Below, piece after piece: positions 54,453 through 64,000 of a DNA stretch of 64,000 nucleotides. Every line of letters begins with the position of its first letter. The first letter of the stretch is position 1. The DNA comes from Bipolaris cookei. Taxonomy: Eukaryota; Ascomycota; Dothideomycetes; Pleosporales; Pleosporaceae. The DNA is taken from positions 125,837 to 189,836 of the forward strand of contig NRSV01000069.1 of the NCBI GenBank assembly GCA_002286855.1. The letters are read 5' to 3'. A program made the translations under genes and the position numbers. Under the pieces are notes generated by a model. The model worked only from the letters and a program-made list of their open reading frames with translations. It had not been told where the DNA came from and made no database searches.

Positions 54453-56296
54453 ATGGGCACAATGACTCTCAAAGGCTTCTACCTTGTCGGACAAGACAAA
54501 AACGTCTACCACCAAGACATCCCTATCGACCAATGCCATGACTTTGAGTCTCTGCAGATCGCCATAGCTGAACAATACAACATCATCCAAGCCACCGGTG
54601 AGCACACATTGCAAAGCTTTTCTTGTTCGCCCGTACATCGGCTAATCTGCCATCGCTCAGGTATTGCCCTGCAAGATGCCCAAGGAAACGATTTGCCAGA
54701 CTTGGACGCCGTCCTGGACTGCGAAGAAGATCTTGGCATTACAGTCGACGGCCAGGCTATCAGAGATCCTGCTGGTCCCGACGGCCTTCCTTTTGTAGGC
54801 AGCTACTATGAGGTGTTTCCTGATCATCTGGTAAGTCTGCTGCCGTCCATGCCCATAGCACAACTGACGCTCCCCAGGGAAACCACGCTCGCTTATTCCA
54901 GAAGTATGGGCCAATCATCAAGTACGACTCCATGGGCAAAATGAATTACTTGACCAACGACCCCGCTGTTGCAACAGTCGCTTTCCAAGAGTCTGCATTT
55001 TTCAGCAAGCTCATCACACCAGACCATCCTCTGGCCGGCATCAAGGATAACCGAGCGCTGTTCATTTGCGACACCGATACCGAAGCATGGAGAGTAGCGC
55101 ACAAGTTCATACCACCTTCCATGGCTCCAAAGGCCATCAGACATTATACACCCCTGATGGAAGCTTCTGTTAAGGACTCTTTCAAGGTCTTCGACCAGCT
55201 GGACGAACAAGGCGAAGCCTGGAACGTATATCAGTACATGCTGAAGCTGGCGTCCCAGACAGTGTTCAAGTTTGCGCTTGGTTACGATTCCCATCACTTC
55301 GATACACCAGACTCGCCTCTGAACGAATTGGTCATCTTAATTGCATACTCACTCTCTCTCAACAAGAAGGTCATGTCACGAGGTGCTTGGTACTCCAAAT
55401 TGAGTGTTGTACCTTTCACTGCCCCCTGGTACCTCCATCATGTCGGCGCCAAGCTGTGGAACATTATGAACACGGCTATTGAAAATGCGCCCAAAGGCGA
55501 TACTGAAGATGATTTGCCTCTGCACTCAGCCGCACTTGGAGCAAGCTGCGTGGTAGATTACCTTAAGCGTGCTACTGATGATCAAGGCAACAAATTACCA
55601 CGTGACCTTGTCATTCCGAACATGCTACCAATAGCAGGTGCTGGCTTCACGACAACCTCTTCACTGCTCTCATGGCTCATCTATGCGCTGTGCGTGTATG
55701 AAGGAAATCAAGACCGGCTGCTGCAGGAGCTCGTCGATGCTGGCGTCAACGAAAATACCAAATGGACGCCAGAACTCTCCGACGGCCTCACCTTCCTTGA
55801 TAAATTCGTCAAAGAAACCCAACGCCTGCACAACCCATCCTTCCAACCGGGGCGCACGGTCAAGGTCGACTGTATTGTGCCAGGCGGCTACAAGCTTGCT
55901 GCTGGATCCGTAGTCATCTGTGCCCTGCACGCTATTCACAACAACCCTAACATTTGGTCAAATCCAGACCGCTTCGATCCAGACCGCTGGGGGACTGAAG
56001 AAGTAGCCAACCGGCCAAAGAACTCATACATGCCCTTCGCAACCGGTCCCCGGAGCTGCATTGGCTTCAACTTTGCACTCGGAGAAGTCAAGGTAATCCT
56101 GCCGGAACTCGTATATCGGTATGAGTTTTTCAAGGAAGGCGATGATGCTGTGACATACGACCCAGAGTTCCAGCTGATTCGTCCTATGAACTTTTACGTG
56201 CGCGCGAAGAGGCGGACGACATACCCCAAACCTAGCCCAGGCGCTGTCAAGATTGCGCAAGATTATACGCCAGGCGAGGCAAAGCCCCCCATTTGA
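54453..56296 (+). CDS. Cytochrome P450 with an N-terminal non-membrane extension
   Basis: The model is join(54453..54597, 54661..54830, 54878..56296), 577 aa. Introns 54598-54660 and 54831-54877 are GT-AG and in phase. P450 landmarks are the I-helix AGAGFTTTS (about 358), KETQR (ExxR, E418-R421), PDRFDPDRW and the haem loop FATGPRSCIGF (Cys 499). The body resembles BM3/P450foxy-type haem domains (TDTEAWRVAHKFIPPSM). Instead of an N-terminal membrane helix, the first roughly 85 residues (GFYLVGQDKNVYHQDIPI, then IALQDAQGNDLPDLDAVL) form a small, apparently soluble domain. No reductase is fused to the C-terminus. The divergent b5/b5-reductase gene could supply electrons. The substrate is unknown. 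Confidence 0.88.
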
Positions 56297-56991
56297 AACG
56301 TTTTGCGTATCTGATTTTTCCTACTAAGAAGACACTTCATTCTCTGTATACTGTATTAATATTAGCCGCTGGTCATAGATAGTTCGTTCTCAAGGATGAA
56401 ATAAGTAGAGCCTCGATAGATTTAATAGTGTAAGCCCAAAAGTACCATGTATAGTCACGTGGTTGCTCACTGACTAACAACGCTGTATTTAAACTCGCTC
56501 TCAGCATCATATACCGAACAATACAAGACTTCTGACAAACTCAACTGCCTATAAATAGAGGGAACGTTCCAACATGACACGTCATAGGCGCAGCTATGTG
56601 CAACTAAGCAATCGCTATCATGATGTATTTGCAAAACGCACCTACCGTCAACTGTTTATTCATCGCCCGTGCTCGCAACGCAGAGTAACAGCTCAATATG
56701 TTGCCAAGGACAGGAGCTACTTCCTTCATCAATGTTTAGTTGGTAAGTGAACCATGGCTGGAATGGGCCTTTGCTCTGTTTGGAATGTTGGATATTTCAT
56801 TCACTCTGGAAAAGAGTTCTCGCGACGCTTGGGACAATAGTTACAGTCATATTTCAACATGGATTTAACATGATGCATAGTAAGAAGTCAAGTCATATTT
56901 CATCGTCGCGCCGTGTAGAAGGCTATGAATTACCACGGCTGTCTTCAGCCAGTATAAATATCATATTCAAGAAGCTATACTAGAAATGTAT
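56297..56991. other. Intergenic between the P450 and secreted-protein genes
   Basis: About 695 bp, A/T-rich. A 78-codon open frame at 56747-56983 has no recognisable feature. Confidence 0.4.
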
Positions 56992-57647
56992 TTACTGGTC
57001 ATTGGGTAGATCCGTAAGACCTGGCTTCCAGTATGCGCACTGAGGGTTGACAGTCGAGTATCCCCAACGCTCACAATATCCGGCCGCGTTGTTTTCCTTG
57101 CACAAGGCGCCCTTCGTATCATACATGGCGCAGAATGTATGGCTTTGTAATAGTTAGCACGCTGGGATCTTCAGAGAAGCTTGATCAATGGCTTACACAG
57201 ATGGGTTTGGGTTCTTGTCATAACAGTTGAAAGGCTCTGGGTTGGTAGTATCACACTTGGACTGTACAAAAAAGTACATAGTTTGGTTATTACTCGACTT
57301 GGTTTTCTGGTAGCGCTTAGTATATGTATCTTGTGTGTTGACTACCATTTCTGGAAGACGAGGAATAAGACTCTACTCACGATGAACGTAGCATCTGCAG
57401 GAGGGACAGCGCCGTTGGTGCACGTCTTGGGGAAGTCCTCTTTCTTCACAGGATCGGCATTTCCTGATCCAGCGTCCAAATTATCACTCGCAAACGAAGG
57501 CATGTTCAATCTGCTGCCATCTGGGCAGAGAAAAGGGGCCGAGTTAGCGTAGCCAACTTGGGTGCAGCCTCCGGCTCCATTGCATGCTTTGGGATTCCAG
57601 TCAGCTAGGGCCACTGGAACAATGGCAGCGAGGAGAGCGACGCGCAT
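56992..57647 (-). CDS. Small secreted cysteine-rich protein
   Basis: The model is complement join(56992..57142, 57197..57261, 57381..57647), 160 aa. A clear signal peptide (MRVALLAAIVPVALA) is followed by about ten Cys spread along the mature protein (ACNGAGGC, FLCPDG, KTCTNG, SKCDTT, FNCYDK, TFCAMYD, ALCKEN, GYCERWG, PQCAYW). Intron 57262-57380 (GTGAGT..ACAG) and intron 57143-57196 (GTAAGC..CTAAC..AAAG) join in phase. Even Cys number and small size fit a disulfide-stabilised extracellular protein, which in such fungi may be surface-associated or effector-like. I do not recognise a named family. Confidence 0.8.
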
Positions 57648-58689
57648 CTTGAGTGCAGATTGTTGGAATTAGAGTACGAAAATTAGGCTGGCTGTTGAGA
57701 AACGTGAAAGGACAGGCGATGTGTAGTACTTACATATTCGGGTCAACGTGATCCTTTTAAAGTAAGGCAACTCAAAGCCAAGTGTTGGAGAAGCGCCGTT
57801 GTAATATCGCCGTACGCCCGTGTTTACCGTTGACAGATTGGACGGACAATGTCTTACCGGTCTGGCCAATGAACAAGTCGACGCATCATATGGTAACACG
57901 GTGATTTAACCCTTGATGGGGTAGGTGTGGTCAATGCCCGGGGCAGTAAGTACATGGAAGACATTCCAGTCTTTCTAGAAAACACTGATCCTCCACCACC
58001 ATCCTTGAATGTGTATGATTGTTACATTTGTAATTCGGTACTTTTCCCAAATAAGGCGGCTTGGCAATGCTTGTAAATTAAGTAATAATACTATGAGTTA
58101 AAATGAGCAGTCGCCAACCCCAAAAGGTCCGATAACTACAACTTTAAAGGTCGCACGGGCCAGCGGAAGGCTAGTACTTAGTTAAAATACCTAGCGCCGC
58201 ATCCTCCGCAAATGAACACTTCCTGGCTGGCCTCCCACACCGCCGCTTCTGCATAAACATAGGTTGAGCTTTGAGCCCTGTTTGGTGGGATATTAGACGC
58301 CTCGTATTTTCGCCCTTGGACCCTTGATCTCTGACAAAAAAAACAGATCAGTTGCTCATCAGGTGAGATACCACTTCGCGTTGCACTCTTTGTTTGCACC
58401 CAAGATTCGACTGAGTGTGACAATTGTGTACTTGGAGACAAGGGGTGTTAAGCACTCTTGGCTGAGTGCTTACTTGGGCATGATGAAGGCGCGAATTTGG
58501 GCGGCTCATGTACGAAAGCGTTAGTATACTACAAGTACCACGCCCGAGAACTTATTGGATATAAACTCTACACCGAGGTAAGAACGTAAGCGACAATGAG
58601 TTACTCTACCTTTTTGGCTATAGTGGCGCAGTGGCATGTGGCTAAGCCTCCGACACTACGTACTCGCTGGTGCGCGACGCCTCTCTGGC
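57648..58689. other. Intergenic to second transposon island
   Basis: About 1 kb. An 87-aa minus-strand frame at 58178-58441 with two CxxC pairs (LICFFC, FICGGCG) is noted but not supported as a gene. Confidence 0.35.
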
Positions 58690-58850
58690 AGAGTCTGCAA
58701 CAAACAATTCAATCCGGACTCTATCAGAGCTCCACTTACTTACCTAGGTAGGAGTTAAACTTGTATAGGAAAGTACTAGGCTTAAAGAAGTAATCAATCA
58801 ATCCAATCTGAACCCTCTAGGACCCAATTAATTGGTTGCTGCGGAGTCTA
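58690..58850. mobile_element. Second, decayed copy of the hAT-type MITE
   Basis: The ends are imperfect inverted repeats (CAGAGTCTGCAACAAACAAT, against a diverged inverse at 58831-58850). The interior (CACTTACTTACCTAGGTAGG, then TTAAACTTGTATAGGAAAG) aligns with the 36417-36578 element. No 8-bp target duplication is visible, so it is older or altered. Confidence 0.75.
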
Positions 58851-59269
58851 CTTGTTTAATTCTACATTGCTGCAGCTCCTCAAATTCCCCATCAGCAATT
58901 TGCAAAGGATCTTCCCAAAAATGCAATTGTATATTGTTGGGAGAAAGACCTTTCATCAAGGGACGCTTGGAAAGGCTCTCCCGTAAAGTATTGCGGGATG
59001 AATGTGACTCCGAGGTGGGGAAGGAAAGTCGGCGGAAAGCGGATTTCGAGACCGTCAGACTTGGTACGCCATTGCGCACGTGTAGCGTTGGCATATACGA
59101 CAGCTGATAGTCTCGAGAAGGAAAGTTGAGCGTGGCGTCTGCCAGTTGCGTAGAGTAAATCCGCCCCAAACCGTTTGTCCATGTCGGAATCAATTAGGAC
59201 TCGAACGAGTCCTACTGATAAGCGAAACTGATTGGTTGACACGAGCAGTCGCAGGGACGTCGTTGTCCC
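58851..59269. other. Spacer with an 8-bp hairpin
   Basis: Minus-strand open frames here (58892-59314) have no recognisable domain. AGGACTCG and CGAGTCCT (59195-59212, AA loop) form a small hairpin. Confidence 0.35.
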
Positions 59270-61396
59270 CGCCGTCCGGCACGGTACCGTGCACGGACAC
59301 CAGGCGAGCCACACATCAACAGCATTGCGATCTTAAACTTGAAGCTATACTACGCCACACAATAACTTAATATAAATATAAACGTAATTTTGCAGTAAAT
59401 AGATGCTTGCAATCGATTTGTACTATCTAAGTTTCTGCGGGAGCTTAAAACTGCGGCTTCGTGTTGTGATCTTTGGTGGGATAGATGATGAAGCAGATGC
59501 AGCTCCATCGCGAGCTCCATCCACCACTGATAGTTTTTAGCGCTTATTCTTAGAGATGGGCGCTCTTGAGGCTGTACAATTGCGCTTTGGAGCTTGGCGT
59601 TGAGCTTTTTCAGTGTTACGAGCTTCTTTTTTATGCGAACGTTAAGTTGCTTTCTCAGCTCGCTCAAGCTTACGCATCTCATTAAGTCTCAATCGTCCAG
59701 CTCGCCTCTCCTCGCGCTTAACTTGACGCTGCAATTAAGTCTCCTCGCAGTCCTTCTTGGCCCATGCTTTCTTGAGTTTCTCCTCCATCTCCTCGCGCTC
59801 ACGAACTGCTTCTCGAGCTCGAGCTTCGCGGAACTTACGAGGTGACCAGAAGACCGCTCCACCATCACACTTCTTGCGTTGTTAAAGATCTAGAGCTTTT
59901 TATTGCCCTTATGCTTCTGTTTATGTGAAAGAGCTGCTCTTAATCCCTCATTCTCATGACGTAATAGCTAATTTTGGCCCTGGAGATGATGGAGTGGGGT
60001 GCTGAGCTTTCTGACTCCATTCTCAACTCCATCTTCAGCAGCTTCTCGTAACAGCTGTCGGAGTTGATTCCAATCACTTGGAGAGAGCTGGGGTCGCTCG
60101 CGGTGGCTCTTACCAGGTGTTGAGCTGAACTTTTTGAGTATAACATTAGGATCTGCTGGCCATATACCGGTGGAGCTGAAGGCCTTAAAAATGTTGGTTT
60201 CTGTAAACGATGAGCTCCTGGCTCGCCAGCATAGCGGAAAAAAAATTCTCTTTTCTTGATTGAGATGAGCCCTTAACTGTGGTGGAGATGGTTGGTAAGC
60301 TCATTTGAGTAGCTAGTGGAGAGTGGTTTGAACATCACCATATCAAGCGGTTGCAGCGTGTGAGTTGAATGAAGTGGGAACGCCATAAGGAGTATACTAT
60401 GGTGATTGAAATACTCAATAAACTTAGGGGAAAGGTGAGATCCATAGTCATCAAGGATGGGCAATCGCCATCTCCCTGGTTTGTTCTTCGTGCAGCGATC
60501 AAAAACTTGCTCAAGCCATGTCAGCTCAACGTCATTGTTGATCCAACCTGATGAAGTTGATGCTATAAACACTTCATGCTCACCAGCAGTAATTCCTTCC
60601 ACCCATTTTGATCTAATGGCTCCTCACGCTGACGCGTAGATGAGGCCTGGCGGCAATGAGCTCCCATCAGCGCAGATGCAAGCCAGGAGCGTCAAAAACT
60701 CACATAATCCATCTTGAAGTGATGCTCTAACCTCTTTTTTATCCCATTGACGTTTACTGAAGATCCTGTTGCTCGTACCAACGATCCAAACAAGGAAGCC
60801 CTTCTCATCTATATTGTATATATCACCAGCCTCAAGGCAATACTCCTTAATCTTTTGATGCAGAAGGTCGAAGTAAGCCTCATACTTCATTAGAGAATTA
60901 GCTTGGTGGCGCGTACGATCCATGGCGCTGGTCCTCTTTGAGATGAGCTCATTATTATTCCGGTTGATGAAGCGCGAAACCCAGCGCTCAGAGCCCTCCT
61001 TTTTCGCCAGAGCTGACGCAGAATTCCTGATCATCTCTCTTGTATATAGTAAGCCTCTATTATTCAGCTTTTCAATATATAGTATAAGCTCCGACTCCTG
61101 TTGTGGGCTGAGCTTGCGTCCATTTGATGGCTGGGTGCCCGCTGGGGCCTGTATGCCTCTGTGCCTTCGGCTCAACATCGTGCGATCAATATTGTGTTTT
61201 TAGCTACTCCTCTATGTGAAAAGTGCTCTCCTGGTTCGCACAGTTCGATATCTTCAATCGCAGCTTGAATCGGATCCATAATGGTGGAGTTATGACGCGT
61301 CAAAGTTGTGGTGTTACTACGGTTTTAGTGTTGGAGTGGCTCGCCCGGTGTCTCCGGGCGCCCGGTGTTCGTGCACGGTACCGTGTCTGTGCGCGT
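59270..61396 (-). mobile_element. Pogo/Fot1-type element (copy F)
   Basis: Inverted terminal regions share CACGGTACCGTGCACG followed by ACACC and GGCGAGCCAC. The right one contains an extra palindromic GGGCGCCCGG stretch. The right end finishes GCGCGT with TA at 61397-61398. The left end could not be placed exactly and its TA is not evident. Confidence 0.7.
59400..61280 (-). pseudogene. Pogo-type transposase remnant (copy F)
   Basis: On the minus strand: MLSRRHRGIQAPAGTQPSNG (helix-turn-helix region), ELILYIEKLNNRGL, YNIDEKGFLVWIVGTSNRIF (Asp 1), a stop after LIYASA (60624), then SGWINNDVELTWLEQVFDR, LPILDDYGSH (Asp 2) and LQPLDMVMFKPL (Asp 3). A Lys-rich tail follows with stops. It is related to copy C (38658-40765), sharing LLACICADGS and VYPPHSTHTLQPLD-like blocks. 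Confidence 0.82.
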
Positions 61397-61466
61397 TACA
61401 ATCCAGTTCGCGTTCCGAGCCACCCCACCGACTTGAAACGACCAGAAAAATGAGGCTGTACGGAGG

Positions 61467-63166
61467 TGCCTTTCAAAAGTATTGTCTGCCAAGAACAATA
61501 TAGCCGAAGTACGGCCGCCTTAGCCGAGGCTTGTCTCTCCCCTCTATGTACTCATTGCCACCTTGTAGCTCAATTATCTTTTGAATGTGTGCAAGAATTC
61601 GCTCAATCTAGGCTTGGATCTTAAGTTGCGAGATATCTCTCCAGCAGTTCTGCCAGATTCTGACTGCCTCAGCCCTTGACTGTGGAGCTCCTTTCTTCGT
61701 AGTCTCTCTCTTCATATAGAACCAGCATGGCTCAATACAGTTACAGTCTGGCGAGTTACCACACCAGAGTAGTCTCTCAACGTCGTACAGGCGATAAATC
61801 ACACTCTGATAGTGGTGGGCGTGGCTAGGTGCCTTATCCTCCATTACAACAGTCTGAGGTCGATCTTGGAGGCATTCTTTAGCGAAAGGAATCAGCTTTG
61901 GGATCAGAACGCAGGTCTGATATCTCCACCAGTCTATGCCACCTCCAGACGTGCGTACCAGCTTTCCTGTCTTCTCTGTCCATCTCTATTGAGGCTTCCT
62001 GCCACGCTTGTTACGTAGCCCTATTCTCCTCATAGACTCGGACAGCTCCCATTCCTCTCTCTGTAGAGGCTCAAGCTCAGCGTTCAGCTGCTCAATCTGA
62101 CGAGCAGCATCCTCTTTCTCTGCCTTTGTCTCTGGCTGATAGATATGGCATGGACCTTTCTTGTCGTACGAGAAGCAGCCCCAGAACATGAACTCAGAGT
62201 ATCCCTTCCACCTCTCACGGATGCAGCTCTTGACTACTCTCTCGTCTGCCTTTCTCCAGACTCTGTAGCCCTCACGTCGGTGTTACACGGGGTCTGAATC
62301 TATACTTCTCTTGCCGGGTCCCACACCAAGGCCGGTGAGCTTTACGCTAGTGTTCCGTGAGGTTGTCTGGCGATTCGTAGTGGAAAAGAGTTATGGATGT
62401 AACCGGGGGTTTTGACAAACACTAATCTATATTGCTATAGACTAACGAGTAACAATCTTGTTAAGTAAAGTAACTAGTAAGAAAGCACAATTTGAGTTGA
62501 CCACAACGAGAGTAAATAATGAAATCCATCCATCCTTATATCCTCATTGCTTTCGTCCTGCCATCTCTTCATGCACTGCCATCTCAGATGGCCGGCCTTG
62601 GCGAGATGGCACATCACGTGACCTCGAGCCCCGCGGTGATCCGTTACCTTCTGACGCGGAGCTTTGTGGCACCATAACCACTCGTGCTCTCTCGTTCCTC
62701 TTGTCCCGCGTCAAGGAGAGCCCCTTTCTTGTTATCTCTGTAACAGTCGGTGGTTAATTACCACGGACGTCTCATCTGTCCAGATAACATTCTTCCAGCC
62801 CTCCAACGTCCAATCCTTATGCTCTAATGCCCACTTAAGACGAGCACTCCTCATCTCCTGTGTCAAACCAGGCTTCCTCGTTGGCTTGGTCTTTCTGTAT
62901 CCTGCTGCTCTCAATACCCTCCAGACGGTAGAGGCAGAGATTTCGACTCCTTGGAGACTGAGCCCACCAGCAGGGTCAGCACAGCTCTTCTCTCGTCCAT
63001 ATCTATCGTGTCGTACTTGTTGAAATATCTGCTCCTTCACCTCCTCTGCCTGCTTAGCAGGTCTACCAGTCTTTGGAGCATCCTGAACGTGGTGTGGAAG
63101 AATCTTAATAGGAAGTTCGTTTGGCTCAAAGCCTGCAGCAATAGCTCTACTATCAGTAAATGACAT
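61467..63166 (-). pseudogene. Tc1-like transposase interrupted by a solo LTR
   Basis: The N-terminal piece (63166-62746) reads DAPKTGRPAKQAEEVKEQ, RKTKPTRKPGLTQEMRSARL and NVIWTDETSVVINHR (catalytic Asp intact). Omitting the LTR and one 5-bp duplication, the frame continues without a break into REGYRVWRKADERVVKSCIR and FMFWGCFSYDKKGPCHIY. The next pieces are a stop after KRGRKPQ, NSPDCNCIEPCWFY (the DD34E Asp-Glu pair) and a final stop. Thus the LTR insertion is one of at least three inactivating lesions. Confidence 0.87.
62281..62745. mobile_element. Solo LTR (465 bp) of an LTR retrotransposon
   Basis: It starts TGTTACAC and ends TGTAACA (canonical TG..CA ends in a short inverted repeat). 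It is flanked by a perfect 5-bp duplication GTCGG (62276-62280 and 62746-62750). It contains no coding sequence and sits inside the Tc1 transposase frame. Orientation and superfamily (Copia or Gypsy) cannot be told. Confidence 0.93.
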
Positions 63167-63170
63167 GGTC

Positions 63171-63222
63171 GGGCGCCCATCCCCATGGTCTGAATCCCAT
63201 GGGCGCCCATGGGGCCCATGGG
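63171..63222. repeat. Palindromic GGGCGCCCAT / CCCATGGGC cluster
   Basis: GGGCGCCCAT occurs at 63171 and 63201, with GGGGCCCATGGGC at 63211 and CCCCATGG at 63181. The segment can fold on itself in several ways. Its position between the truncated Tc1 transposase and the hAT gene suggests a subterminal region of the hAT element. Confidence 0.6.
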
Positions 63223-63408
63223 CAGGACTGCTCTAGCCATTTTAGGTAGCGCTAGTACTAATATAGTTAAGCTTATGACGCTGTGTAGTGTAAGGTTACC
63301 AGTCAATCCACAGCGATATTAGAAGTCTCACCTCATCTCATCTCTTACCTACAATGCTCTATATCTCTGCTCTACTTCTATATCAAGAAACTATTCTACA
63401 CTATTAAT

Positions 63409-64000
63409 ATGACTTTTAACTTTCAGTTTGCGAGCCAGCGCGACTTTCCTGGCACGCAATTTGACCCAGAACCACCTGTTCAAGGCCCCTTTGATCGAAC
63501 GTTTAGTATCTATGAAGATGACGGATCTACCCTTTCTACCCTCCAATCAAGCCAGCTAGAGGTACCTACTCAATTTCAAGAGACCTATGAGGACACTGTT
63601 GTCGCCTTAGCTGAGCCGGCTCCCGTTATATCTATGCCGTTCGATTATAAGTGGATCGATTGGAATGCTGGTGCCCGCCCTCTTCAGGGGTTTGAGTTAT
63701 TAGAGCGACACAAACGAACAAGTGCTTGGTGGTGGCGTTATGGAGTACCATTAATCGGACCAAGAGTGAATACGAAGACTAGGAAGGTCGAGAGAACAGA
63801 GTGTTTCTTGTGCAAGGCTTGTCACCTTGCTAGACCAACTCTTGAAGAGCCTGTGCGTACGCAGGGTGGATCAAAAGGAGTAATTAAGCACTTTAAAGAC
63901 ATTCACTACAAGACGTACAAGGAGCATGTCACCGACGCTGTGAGCCAACTTCATCAAGACTACTCAATAGCAACATTTGACCACGGCGATCTAAAGCAGC
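63409..64000 (+). CDS. hAT-family transposase, N-terminal part (runs off window)
   Basis: An uninterrupted frame of 197 codons from ATG at 63409 reaches the window end. A low-complexity N-terminus is followed by DYKWIDWNAGARPLQGFELL, then a BED-type zinc-finger pattern: CFLCKACHLA, with GVIKHFKDIHYKTYKEH providing the His pair. This N-terminal layout is typical of fungal hAT transposases. The catalytic and dimerisation domains lie outside the window, so the state of the element is unknown. Absence of stops sets it apart from every other transposase in the window. Confidence 0.7.
   Translation, partial: MTFNFQFASQRDFPGTQFDPEPPVQGPFDRTFSIYEDDGSTLSTLQSSQLEVPTQFQETYEDTVVALAEPAPVISMPFDYKWIDWNAGARPLQGFELLERHKRTSAWWWRYGVPLIGPRVNTKTRKVERTECFLCKACHLARPTLEEPVRTQGGSKGVIKHFKDIHYKTYKEHVTDAVSQLHQDYSIATFDHGDLKQ

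Larger units (their letters stand above)
61461..63168 (-). mobile_element. Second Tc1/mariner copy, split by a solo LTR; far end missing
   Basis: The left end CGGAGGTGCCTTTCAAAAGT is preceded by TA (61459-61460) and matches the TIR of the 37295-42108 element. Minus-strand transposase follows. No matching right TIR is found before the window edge. The N-terminal HTH part of the transposase is missing where hAT-like sequence begins. Confidence 0.78.

Noticed and set aside
58178..58441. 87-aa minus-strand frame with two CxxC pairs
   Set aside because: The pattern could suggest a zinc ribbon, but spacing, length and lack of any other support make a gene call unsafe.
58892..59314. Overlapping minus-strand frames between MITE and pogo copy F
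   Set aside because: Two alternative frames are open, neither shows a domain, and a related frame at 58828 runs into the MITE.
1..64000. Prokaryotic features such as CRISPR arrays, operons or ribosome-binding sites
   Set aside because: Spliceosomal introns and eukaryotic gene families throughout show a fungal nuclear sequence. No regularly spaced repeat array was seen, and no tRNA or rRNA gene was recognised by eye.

Overview
The window is fungal nuclear DNA, most likely from a filamentous ascomycete of the Dothideomycetes/Pleosporales type. The genes have short introns (about 43-120 bp) with GT..CTAAC..AG signals. The gene families are typical of Pezizomycotina: cellobiose dehydrogenase with a CBM1, a UstYa-like protein, a DUF3435 recombinase and berberine-bridge oxidases. 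The transposons are TA-inserting pogo/Fot1 and Tc1 elements that carry many in-frame stops explainable by C-to-T or G-to-A changes, the kind left by RIP. The genus assignment is inference.

Layout. 1-3 kb: a nearly complete pogo/Fot1 transposon with matched TIRs and a TA duplication. 3.2-10 kb: a kelch-repeat membrane protein (minus strand) and a catalase. 10.4-18.1 kb: a decayed block with a berberine-bridge oxidase pseudogene cut by a deleted pogo element, a LINE remnant containing a 406-bp assembly gap, a PD-(D/E)XK-like pseudogene and a DUF3435 (Starship-captain-type) pseudogene. 18.7-23.7 kb: a glyoxalase-like gene and a C2H2 zinc-finger gene. 23.8-25.3 kb: a dead SCP-x-type thiolase. 26.8-29.5 kb: a secreted cellobiose dehydrogenase. 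30.3-35.4 kb: a 1645-aa coiled-coil protein. 36.4-44.3 kb: a transposon island with a hAT MITE, a Tc1 element whose transposase is split by two tandem pogo-type elements sharing one TA, and a further pogo copy. 44.5-47.3 kb: a small secreted protein with several Kex2 sites (carrying nonsense mutations) followed by an intact UstYa-like gene, which together resemble a dikaritin-type RiPP locus. 47.5-57.6 kb: a conserved gene block with IND1, BFR2, a membrane-anchored unknown, a cytochrome b5/b5-reductase fusion divergent from a P450, and a small secreted cysteine-rich protein. 58.7-64 kb: a second transposon island with a MITE, a pogo-type element, a Tc1 copy split by a solo LTR, and the start of a hAT transposase.

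How genes may work together. The cytochrome b5 reductase and the soluble-type P450 are head to head across 675 bp and could be a redox pair. IND1 and BFR2 share a 205-bp divergent promoter. The Kex2-site protein and the UstYa-like protein lie in the same orientation about 1.4 kb apart. They are the best candidate for an undescribed biosynthetic system here, although the precursor copy carries stops. Gene models were built by hand from splice signals and reading-frame continuity. No database search was run, and family names come from motif recognition.
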